From positions 56,710 through 120,709 of the forward strand of contig NZ_JAXMOC010000008.1 of the NCBI RefSeq assembly GCF_034670125.1: 64,000 nt of DNA, written 5' to 3'. The number at the start of each line of letters is the position of its first letter. Positions within the stretch are counted from its first letter, which is position 1. Made by a program: the position numbers and the translations under genes. Source of the DNA: Maricaulis sp034670125 (GTDB lineage Bacteria > Pseudomonadota > Alphaproteobacteria > Caulobacterales > Maricaulaceae). The notes under the pieces were generated by a model that ran no database searches, was not told where the DNA came from, and saw nothing but the letters and a program-made list of their open reading frames with translations. Below are positions 33,805 through 41,134 of the stretch, piece by piece.

Positions 33805-33820
33805 TTAAGGGCGTTCTAAC
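33805..33820 (+). promoter_or_regulatory. Near-consensus CtrA box
   Basis: TTAA-GGGCGTT-CTAAC differs by one base from the alphaproteobacterial CtrA motif TTAA-N7-TTAAC. It stands about 48 bases upstream of the EAL gene start, a typical activator position. Given that the downstream module includes a PleC-like kinase, cell-cycle control is plausible. A single near match in GC-rich DNA is suggestive only. Confidence 0.4.
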
Positions 33821-33867
33821 GATTGCCGGGCGACACTCGCCGACCTGTGCACACGATTGGAATGCTC

Positions 33868-35433
33868 ATGTCACTCGTCGAGCAACGAAACCGCTTCTTG
33901 TCCTTCGCCTTCGCGTCAGCGGATATCCTTGTCGAGACGGACAGCAAGGGCAGCGTGACCTACGCCGCCGGCGCCGTCGCCACACTGGGTGAACCGCAAC
34001 TGACCGGCGCTGGTGAAGACCTGGCCAAACGCTTCGACCGCACCTCGCGACCTGTTTTCCAGGCCATCATGCATCGCCTCAAGCCGGGTCGCCGGCTGGG
34101 CCCGGTCCGCATCGCCATTGGTGGCCGCGAGTGCCGGTTGAGTGGCTGGATGCTGGGCGATGATGACCGCATCCGCTGGAGTCTGTCCTACGAGGCTGTT
34201 GACGCGCCTGAAGAACTCGACCCGCAGGCGTTCGAGCGCAGTGCCGCACGTTCAATCGAAAAAGCCCGCTCGGCGGGCGTCGACATGGCCATGTCGGTGT
34301 TGCGGGTGGACGCCGGAGAACCACTGGAGCGCCTGGTCGGCGAAGCGCGCGCATCGGGAATCTATCAATCCATCGCAGCGTCCTGTGCCCTGGCGGTTGG
34401 CGATGAGGGCGTTGCCCGTCAGGTCGACGAGGAACGCACCGCGCTGATCCACGACCGCACTGTCGACCTGGCCAAGCTTCGGGCCGAAGTCGAGGGTTCG
34501 CTGGCGGATTCCGGTCTCGACTCGTTCGAGGTCACGATCGACTCGGTTTGCGATGCGCCAGACCTCGAACCGGGCGTGGCGGTTCAGGCCTTTGTCTACG
34601 CCATGAACGAGGCCGCCCAGAGTGACCGCGTACTGGACGTGGCCAGCCTGCAGGAAGTCGCCGAGACCATGATGCGCGACAACGAACGCCGGCTGACCGA
34701 GCTTCGTACGACGATTGCCGGCCGGGTCATCGAGCCGCACGCCCAACCAGTGGTCAATCTGGAAACCGGTGAAACCCATCACTATGAGCTGCTGCTGCGA
34801 CTGCCGGACGGCAAGCCGGTCCAGGACAGTGTCGGCTTCGCTGAAAGCACCGGTCTGATCTACGAAATCGACTACGCCATGACCGAAATCGCCGCCGCTT
34901 TCCTGCGCGACGATTACGACCGCCCGTCACTGGCGGTGAACCTGTCTGGCAAGTCACTGACCAACATGGCCTGGGGCAAGCGCTTCCTGGCCCTGCTCGC
35001 CGACCTCAAGATCGACCGGAAACGATTGAGCTTCGAACTGACTGAAACCGCGACCATCAGCAATATCAAGGCCGCCACGGCGATCATCCAGAAAATCCGC
35101 GAACGCGGCCACAAGGTGTGCCTGGATGATTTCGGCGCCGGCGCTGCCGGCTTCCACTACCTGCGCGACTTCCCGGCCGATGTGGTCAAGATTGACGGTT
35201 CCTACATCAAGCGCTTCGAGGCCTCCAAGCGTGATGCCACCTTGTTGAAAGGCATGATCAATGTCTGCCGCAGCGTGGGAGCGGAGACGGTCGCCGAAAT
35301 GATCGAGACCGAGGCCCAGGCCAAGGCTCTAAAGGCGATGGGTGCGACCTACGGGCAGGGTTACTATTTCGGTAAGCCTGCGCCGCTAAACTCTCTGAAA
35401 AGCCCGAAAAAGCATGCGTCCCGGGCGGCGTAA
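33868..35433 (+). CDS. PAS-like/EAL-domain protein, probable c-di-GMP phosphodiesterase
   Basis: 521 residues. The N-terminus (FASADILVETDSKGSVTYAAGA) resembles a PAS domain, the middle (about 125-285) is a helical or degenerate region without a GGDEF motif, and the last 220 residues are an EAL domain. EAL landmarks are mostly intact: YELLLRLPDG in place of E-x-L-x-R, NLSGKSL, FELTETA, CLDDFGAG, VVKIDGSYI, AEMIETEAQA and GQGYYFGKP. Catalysis is therefore plausible. The ATG at 33868 has GGA upstream; an ATG two codons earlier is possible. It is followed by a CheY-like regulator after 20 bases, then the PleC-like kinase. Confidence 0.85.
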   Translation: MSLVEQRNRFLSFAFASADILVETDSKGSVTYAAGAVATLGEPQLTGAGEDLAKRFDRTSRPVFQAIMHRLKPGRRLGPVRIAIGGRECRLSGWMLGDDDRIRWSLSYEAVDAPEELDPQAFERSAARSIEKARSAGVDMAMSVLRVDAGEPLERLVGEARASGIYQSIAASCALAVGDEGVARQVDEERTALIHDRTVDLAKLRAEVEGSLADSGLDSFEVTIDSVCDAPDLEPGVAVQAFVYAMNEAAQSDRVLDVASLQEVAETMMRDNERRLTELRTTIAGRVIEPHAQPVVNLETGETHHYELLLRLPDGKPVQDSVGFAESTGLIYEIDYAMTEIAAAFLRDDYDRPSLAVNLSGKSLTNMAWGKRFLALLADLKIDRKRLSFELTETATISNIKAATAIIQKIRERGHKVCLDDFGAGAAGFHYLRDFPADVVKIDGSYIKRFEASKRDATLLKGMINVCRSVGAETVAEMIETEAQAKALKAMGATYGQGYYFGKPAPLNSLKSPKKHASRAA

Positions 35434-35453
35434 CCCAACAAGGTAGGCAGACC

Positions 35454-36005
35454 ATGGCCGTTGATTTCAGCCGTGTGCGAATTCTGATCGTTGACGATAA
35501 CGGCTACATGCTGACGATCCTGCGCACCATTTTGCACGGCTTTGGCATCAAGCAGATCTTCGAGTCGAAAGACCCGGCAGACGCATTCGACATGGTCCGT
35601 TCGGACGCCGTCGACATCATCATCACCGACTACCAGATGGAAATCCTGGACGGGCTCGATTTCGTCCGTCTTGTGCGGACCGCCGATGACAGCCCCAATC
35701 CGCTGGTGCCGATCATCATGCTGAGTGCCTATTCCGAGAAGTCCAAGGTCATGTCGGCACGCGATGCAGGCGTAACCGAATTCTGCTGCAAACCGGTGAC
35801 GGCGAAGGAGATGTTCGCGAAGATCGCCTCGGTGATCAACGAGCCCCGCCCCTTCATCCGCAACAAATCCTATTTCGGCCCGGATCGCCGTCGTGCCGAT
35901 CCCGATTCCGGGTCCTACAAGGGCACCGAACGCCGCAAGTCGCGGCAGAAGGTCAGCGCCGATCTGGAAGCAACGGACGAAAGCCCGGGCGCTGACACCG
36001 GCTGA
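35454..36005 (+). CDS. CheY-like response regulator with a C-terminal tail
   Basis: 183 residues: a receiver domain (about 8-125) with ILIVDDN (acidic pocket), phosphoacceptor Asp in IITDYQMEILDG, Ser in MLSAYS and Lys in CCKPVT, then a charged tail with the motif YFGPDRRR and a second GTERRK. That tail motif recurs in alphaproteobacterial single-domain regulators. No output domain is visible, so it should act by protein contact. It sits between an EAL protein and the PleC-like kinase on the same strand, 20 and 71 bases away. Confidence 0.88.
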   Translation: MAVDFSRVRILIVDDNGYMLTILRTILHGFGIKQIFESKDPADAFDMVRSDAVDIIITDYQMEILDGLDFVRLVRTADDSPNPLVPIIMLSAYSEKSKVMSARDAGVTEFCCKPVTAKEMFAKIASVINEPRPFIRNKSYFGPDRRRADPDSGSYKGTERRKSRQKVSADLEATDESPGADTG

Positions 36006-36076
36006 GCCGGCCAGGTCGATTGATAGCCCGCGTTGACAGGTCGACACCGGCCCTCAATGCACCTTAGTTTGAGACG

Positions 36077-38818
36077 ATGAATCAGATGCGGTTCGATCAA
36101 CGCCCGTCCAAGGCCCAGGCGGCCACGGACAGGGCGCCGCAATCCCCGTCCCGGGGATCGCCGACCCGCGACCGCTCTCCGGATCCGGACAAACCCGTCA
36201 AGAAGCGCGGCAGTGGCGCAACCTGGATCATTCTGGCCATGGTGCTGTTCACGCTGGCCTATGGCGGCATCCTGCTGGTCAAGATCCAGCAGGAGCGCGA
36301 AATCCTGATCACCGAGGCCGAGCGATCGCAGGCCAATGCGGCCGGCTATCTGGCCGAACGGGTGACCGCCCGCATCGCCGAGGCCCGCTACGCGCTGGCC
36401 TTTGCCGCCGCGGACCTGCGCGAAGCGACGCCACGGTCTGTCGAAGAACTGGCGCGGGCGCGCCTCGCCGCCATCAATGGTTCAGAGCTGGTGACCGATG
36501 TCGCCCTCCTCCTGCCCGGCGGGCAAGTCGTCTCCGAAGGCGCTCCGGCGGACGGGTTGCGCGAGCTGGCCGGCGCCGCCCTGGACGCCCCGTCCGGACT
36601 GACCGCCCAGGTCACCGGCAATTCGGCCCATCTGGTCCTCGCCGTCCCGACACCGCTGAGCGATGGGACGGTCGGCGCGTTCGTCGCGCGGCTGAGCCCC
36701 GAAACGGCCCTGCCGGATTGGGGAGATGACCGCGTGGTCGCCCTCGCCGACGCACAGGGCGGGATGCTGGCAATCCGGCCGCGCATGCCCAGCGCCCGTC
36801 CAGGCACGCAACTCGCCGAACGCTTTGGCCTGCAGCCCGGTTTCATCGACACCCTGACCGCGGGTGGAGGCGGTGCCACATCCGACGCCCGCTTTGGCGA
36901 GGAGCGCGTGACGTTCGCCGTGGCGCCCATCGCCGGCACCGAATTGCGCGTCTACGCGCTTGGCGCGATGCGGATCAACCAGAGCGCCTGGTACCGCACG
37001 ATCTCGTTTTACGGCCTGATGTTCATCGCGCCGATCTTTGTGGCGTTGGGACTGTGTGCGCTGGTGTTCATGCAGATGGGCCGCCTGCGCTCGACCCGGC
37101 AGCAGCTCGAGGACAACGAGCAGCGCTTCCGCGTCGCCATCGAAGGCGCCCGCTGTGGTGTATGGGACTGGAATCCGGAGGCCGACACCGTTTTTGTCAC
37201 CGACAGCCTCGCCCGCATTCTCGGCCTTGAGGCGGCGACGGAATGTACCGGCCAGCAATTCCTGCAACTCTTCTCCAAGCCCGATCGCGAGCGCCTGCGC
37301 GCCGCCATGCGCAGCGCGCCGGCGGGTGCGGAAGTGGACCATGAAGTGCTCGCGGCACGGGCCCCGGTCTGGTTGCAGATGCGCGGACGCATCCTGCCAG
37401 GCGGCGAGGTCAATCATACCCGCATCGTCGGCGTCGCCATCGACATCACCGAGCGCAAGGGCGCTCAGGCCCGGGTCGCCGCGGCCGAAAACCGCCTGCG
37501 CGCGGCGCTTGAGTCGATGTCGGAAAGTTTCGTGCTGTGGGACAGCCGTCAGCGCCTGGTCCTGTGGAACCGCAAGTTTCGCGACCTGTTCGACTTCACC
37601 GATGGCATGCTCAAGCCCGGCATGAGCTACCAGGCCGTTGAGCAAGCAGCCGCCCGCGCCATCAAGACGGTCCATGGCGGCACCGACAGCAAGGTTGCCT
37701 ACGAGATCGAGCTGTCAAATGGCCGCTGGCTGCACTATTCCGACCGCCCGACTGCCGATGGCGGCCTGGTCTCGGTCGGTGCCGACATCACCGATCTCAA
37801 GCATCACGAGGCCGCCCTCACCGAGAACGAGGCCCAGCTGCGCAAGACCGTCGACGACGTCAAACGCTCACAAGCCCGTATCGCCGACCTGGCCAAGAAA
37901 TACGAGGAAGAGAAGATCCGGGCCGAGGAAGCCAATCGCTCGAAATCGGAATTCCTCGCCAACATGAGCCACGAACTGCGCACGCCCCTCAACGCCATCA
38001 ACGGTTTCTCCGAAATCATGATGCAGGAAATGTTCGGTCCGCTCGGCGATGATCGCTATGTCGGCTACATGAAGGACATCCTGTCCTCGGGCCGGCACCT
38101 GCTGGAGCTGATCAACGACATTCTGGACATGTCGAAGATCGAAGCCGGCAAGATGCAGCTCCAACCCGAGCCGACCGATGCCAGCGAGCTGGTCGAGCAG
38201 AGCATCCGTATTGTCCGCGGCCGGGCCGAGGAAAAGCGGTTGAAGCTGCGCGCCGATGTGTCCGACCTGCCCGAGATCGAGGTCGATCCGCGGGCCTTCA
38301 AACAGGTGATGATCAACCTGGTCTCCAACGCAGTGAAATTCACGCCGGAAGGGGGCCGGGTGACGGTACGCGGCTTCCTGTCCGGTCTCGGTGTCGCCTT
38401 CCAGGTGTCGGACACGGGCATCGGCATCGCCAAGGATGACCTGCCCCGCCTCGGGCGCCCGTTCGAGCAGATCGAAAGCCAGCACTCCAAGAGCTTCCAG
38501 GGTTCCGGCCTCGGCCTGGCCCTGTCCAAATCCCTGATCGAGCTGCACGGCGGCACCCTGTCGATCGACTCGGTCCTGGGCGAAGGCACCACCGTCTCGA
38601 TTGTGCTGCCGATCAGCCAGGACCAGCCGATCCCGCGCGATGCCATCCGCAAGGTGACAGAGGCGGCCCTTGGCGACGACGCCGACCTGGCCGACGATGG
38701 TATCGACACCCAGGCCCCGCTCGGCCTGTCCGCCGACCTGCCGACCGATGGCGGCTTTGACGTAGATGATGATTTCGTGGACAGCCCAACGCCGGCGCGC
38801 CTGGCGGCCGGCGAATAG
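36077..38818 (+). CDS. pleC: PleC-like sensor histidine kinase
   Basis: A 913-residue kinase. A basic cytosolic N-terminus precedes a membrane segment (49-70), a periplasmic sensor (about 71-310) and a second segment (311-334). Two PAS domains (about 348-465 and 482-580; LESMSESFVLWDSRQRL is PAS_7-like), a coiled coil (585-625), the H-box FLANMSHELRTPLNAINGFS with His632 and the ATPase domain (VSNAVKFTPEGG, DTGIGIAKDDL, GSGLGLALSKSL) follow. This order and the H-box match PleC, the kinase/phosphatase of DivK in polar differentiation. From memory, pleC often neighbours glnE and a degP operon, as here. The stop lies only 6 bases from that of the convergent operon. Confidence 0.85.
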   Translation: MNQMRFDQRPSKAQAATDRAPQSPSRGSPTRDRSPDPDKPVKKRGSGATWIILAMVLFTLAYGGILLVKIQQEREILITEAERSQANAAGYLAERVTARIAEARYALAFAAADLREATPRSVEELARARLAAINGSELVTDVALLLPGGQVVSEGAPADGLRELAGAALDAPSGLTAQVTGNSAHLVLAVPTPLSDGTVGAFVARLSPETALPDWGDDRVVALADAQGGMLAIRPRMPSARPGTQLAERFGLQPGFIDTLTAGGGGATSDARFGEERVTFAVAPIAGTELRVYALGAMRINQSAWYRTISFYGLMFIAPIFVALGLCALVFMQMGRLRSTRQQLEDNEQRFRVAIEGARCGVWDWNPEADTVFVTDSLARILGLEAATECTGQQFLQLFSKPDRERLRAAMRSAPAGAEVDHEVLAARAPVWLQMRGRILPGGEVNHTRIVGVAIDITERKGAQARVAAAENRLRAALESMSESFVLWDSRQRLVLWNRKFRDLFDFTDGMLKPGMSYQAVEQAAARAIKTVHGGTDSKVAYEIELSNGRWLHYSDRPTADGGLVSVGADITDLKHHEAALTENEAQLRKTVDDVKRSQARIADLAKKYEEEKIRAEEANRSKSEFLANMSHELRTPLNAINGFSEIMMQEMFGPLGDDRYVGYMKDILSSGRHLLELINDILDMSKIEAGKMQLQPEPTDASELVEQSIRIVRGRAEEKRLKLRADVSDLPEIEVDPRAFKQVMINLVSNAVKFTPEGGRVTVRGFLSGLGVAFQVSDTGIGIAKDDLPRLGRPFEQIESQHSKSFQGSGLGLALSKSLIELHGGTLSIDSVLGEGTTVSIVLPISQDQPIPRDAIRKVTEAALGDDADLADDGIDTQAPLGLSADLPTDGGFDVDDDFVDSPTPARLAAGE

Positions 38819-38824
38819 GCAGCG

Positions 38825-39355
38825 CTAGTTCTGCGGCTGTGGCGGGCCCTCGCGGCGGTCACGCGGCGGTCCGTGGCGACCCATCCGCTCCCGACCGGCC
38901 TGCAGGGCGGCGGCCCGGGTTTCGGCGTCCAGCCCGGCAACCACTTCCAGCACAACCGCTTCGATCCGCATCTCGACGGCGCGCTGGCTGGCGTGCATCC
39001 GAGCCATCACGTCAGCGACAGCTTCGGCATCGAACTCTTCTGCCACCAGCAGCGCATTCAGTTCCCGGCGGGTCTCGACGACCTCGAACCCAACGCCGCG
39101 CATCTCGGAGAATGTCGCCCGCAAGCGATTGCGGGCTTCGGTCCGGGCCTCCTCGGGCAGCGCCTCGACGAAGCCTCTCAGGTCAAAGCCCTGGCGCCCG
39201 CCCGGCCCGCCACGACGATTGGCCCCCTCCGGAGAGGGGCGCTCAGATTGCCAGCGCGGTCCATCGGCGGAGTGATGGACAAGATAGCCAACCAAGGCAC
39301 CATTGATCAGCACAGAGCCGACAAGGGCAATGATCCAGGGCAAGGCCGGTCTCAT
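38825..39355 (-). CDS. Spy/CnrX-like periplasmic metal-sensor-type protein
   Basis: 176 residues with an N-terminal membrane anchor or signal (ALPWIIALVGSVLINGALVGYLV) and a helical periplasmic domain: FVEALPEEARTEARNRLRAT, then MHASQRAVEMRIEAVVLEVVAGL, the helical hairpin typical of Spy, CpxP, ZraP and CnrX proteins. In such families it chaperones or senses metals. A His/Arg-rich tail follows. Start at 39355 overlaps the stop of the anti-sigma gene by 4 bases. It is the last gene of a four-gene ECF operon. Confidence 0.82.
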   Translation of the reverse strand: MRPALPWIIALVGSVLINGALVGYLVHHSADGPRWQSERPSPEGANRRGGPGGRQGFDLRGFVEALPEEARTEARNRLRATFSEMRGVGFEVVETRRELNALLVAEEFDAEAVADVMARMHASQRAVEMRIEAVVLEVVAGLDAETRAAALQAGRERMGRHGPPRDRREGPPQPQN

Positions 39356-39762
39356 GCGTCGTCTCCCAGCCAGTCCACCCAATCCTGCTCATAGCCGGTA
39401 AAGGCGTCCGCATAGATCGCGTCCAGATCGTCAGTCGGCCCCATCACAGCACCGCTGGCAAAGCCAAGGCAAACGCCCAGAACAAGTGCGGCAGCGACTG
39501 CCGATGGCACGGTCCAGTCCGGCAGCGCCGGGCGCGGCAGGCGGGCCAGCAGGCGGCGTTCGAGCAAGGCGGTGTCCGGCGCCGGCTCGACCAGACGGTC
39601 CAGCAACGCATCCAGCGCCCTCTCGTCGTCGATCACCAGGGCCACCAGATCCGGGCGCGCCTGCGCGAAGCACTGCGCCTCATCGCGCTCGGCCGGGGGC
39701 CAATGCGCCGGATCGGCACCATAGGCCTCGAGAATTTGGTAAAAGCGTTCCTCAGTCATCAT
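39352..39762 (-). CDS. Probable anti-sigma factor, single-pass membrane protein
   Basis: 136 residues. A soluble N-terminal part (MTEERFYQILEAYGADPAHW) with a helical middle is followed by one membrane segment (AVAAALVLGVCLGFASGAVM, about 88-108) and a short acidic periplasmic end. No zinc-binding HxxxCxxC motif is present, so it is not a ZAS protein. Position directly after the ECF sigma gene, with a 4-base overlap at both ends, supports an anti-sigma role. That is inference from context. Confidence 0.75.
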   Translation of the reverse strand: MMTEERFYQILEAYGADPAHWPPAERDEAQCFAQARPDLVALVIDDERALDALLDRLVEPAPDTALLERRLLARLPRPALPDWTVPSAVAAALVLGVCLGFASGAVMGPTDDLDAIYADAFTGYEQDWVDWLGDDA

Positions 39763-40436
39763 TCGTCACCGTACTTGGTGTCACCACCGCGTGAATAGCT
39801 GGCGATCAGATCCGGCGCATCGCCCAGCAAAACCGTCTTGAGCTTGCGGCGACCGCGCGCCAGCAGGGATTCCAGGGCGTCCACACTCACCGACATGATC
39901 GCCGCCGCCTCGATATTGCTCAACTCCTGAAAGTGGACCAGCTCGAGCGCCTGGCGCTGACGGTCCGGCAATGCCCGGACTGCGCTGGCGACCCGGCTGC
40001 CACTTTCCGACCGTTCCATCCGCACGTCCTGCCCCGGCGCGTCATCGGCCCGGTCCGGCAGGGTGTCGGTCAGGACTTCCCGCCGCTTGCGCAGGCGGTC
40101 GTAGCAGAGGTTCAGCGCAATCCGGCACACCCAGCTGGACACACGGGCCTGACCCGATTGCCAGCGGCCGGCCGCATTCCAGACGCGCAGGAAGGTTTCC
40201 TGGGCCACGTCCTCGGCTTCCATCGGGTCACCCAGCGTGCGCCGGGCGAGGCCGATGATCCGGCTCATATTGGCTGCCATCAGCTCGCGCGCCGCGTCGC
40301 GGTCGCCCGCCCCGATGCGCGTCATCAACCTGTCTTCCGCCGCCCGGACGTCGGCCATGGCCGACGTCCCGACCGACGGGTGTTCGCGGACACGGCCCGA
40401 GATGGGTCCGGCTTCAGCCGGTTCATCTGTTTTCAT
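39759..40436 (-). CDS. ECF-type RNA polymerase sigma factor
   Basis: About 225 residues. Region 2 is DRDAARELMAANMSRIIGLA with AEDVAQETFLRVWNAAGRW and SWVCRIALNLCYDRLRKR; region 4 is VRALPDRQRQALELVHFQEL followed by MSVSVDALESLLARGRRKLK. These are standard ECF signatures. The start is uncertain: 40436 is preferred, with alternatives at 40454 and 40358. It directs RNA polymerase to a regulon that usually includes its own operon, here probably the EF-hand gene upstream and the anti-sigma and Spy-like genes downstream. Confidence 0.88.
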   Translation of the reverse strand: MKTDEPAEAGPISGRVREHPSVGTSAMADVRAAEDRLMTRIGAGDRDAARELMAANMSRIIGLARRTLGDPMEAEDVAQETFLRVWNAAGRWQSGQARVSSWVCRIALNLCYDRLRKRREVLTDTLPDRADDAPGQDVRMERSESGSRVASAVRALPDRQRQALELVHFQELSNIEAAAIMSVSVDALESLLARGRRKLKTVLLGDAPDLIASYSRGGDTKYGDE

Positions 40437-40465
40437 GCCGTGTCCGTCAAACATGCGCGAAACCG

Positions 40466-41062
40466 CTAGTTCCGCCACCACCGGCGACGTTCCTCACGGC
40501 GTTCCTGACGCCTTTCCGATGCGGCGTCCAGCTCGTCCGGCGTGATCACGTCATCCCCGTCGGTATCGAGCATCTCGAACAGGCGGTTTTCACCACCGAG
40601 GAATTCGGCGCGGGAGATTCGGCCGTCCTCGTCGGCATCGAAATGCCGGCCCGGACCTTCACCATCCGGTCCGCCGCGGCGGCCTTCACCACCCCGACGG
40701 CCCTGTCCACGGCCCCGCATGCCGCCATGGCCGTCACCATCTTCGGCTTCGGCTTCATGGATGGCCCGCAGGCGCTGGCGGACCGGGGACTGGTCAGCCT
40801 CGTCGAGATACCCGTCGCCATTGCGGTCCATCCAGGCAAACATTTCGCCCTGGAGGGAATCGACTTCGGCCCGGGTGATTGAATTGTCGCCATTGGCATC
40901 TGCCGCGCGCAGCATCATGACGGCCCGCATCGCGGCGCCACCACCCTGTCCGCCAGCCCGCTCTCCACGGTGATGTCCACCGTGGCCCTGGGCCTGGGCC
41001 GCAGCCCCGGCCAGCATCAGGCAGGATGTGCTCATCAGTACAATCAGTTTGTAAGGTTTCAT
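40466..41062 (-). CDS. Secreted EF-hand calcium-binding protein
   Basis: 198 residues with a signal peptide (KPYKLIVLMSTSCLMLAGAAAQA). Four EF-hand loops are visible: ADANGDNSITRAEV, MDRNGDGYLDEAD, FDADEDGRISRAEF and LDTDGDDVITPDEL, with a Gly/Arg-rich linker (RGQGRRGGEGRRGG) between the pairs and another His/Gly stretch at the N-terminus. It probably binds Ca2+ in the periplasm. The ATG at 41062 has AAGGA upstream. First gene of the ECF operon, 29 bases ahead of the sigma gene, so it is a good candidate ECF target or upstream sensor. Confidence 0.87.
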   Translation of the reverse strand: MKPYKLIVLMSTSCLMLAGAAAQAQGHGGHHRGERAGGQGGGAAMRAVMMLRAADANGDNSITRAEVDSLQGEMFAWMDRNGDGYLDEADQSPVRQRLRAIHEAEAEDGDGHGGMRGRGQGRRGGEGRRGGPDGEGPGRHFDADEDGRISRAEFLGGENRLFEMLDTDGDDVITPDELDAASERRQERREERRRWWRN

Positions 41063-41134
41063 GACGTCGTCCTTGTCGTTCATAGCCTCGCTACAGATAG
41101 AACGGGGCTGACGCGGCTTTCCGTCGCCACTGTG

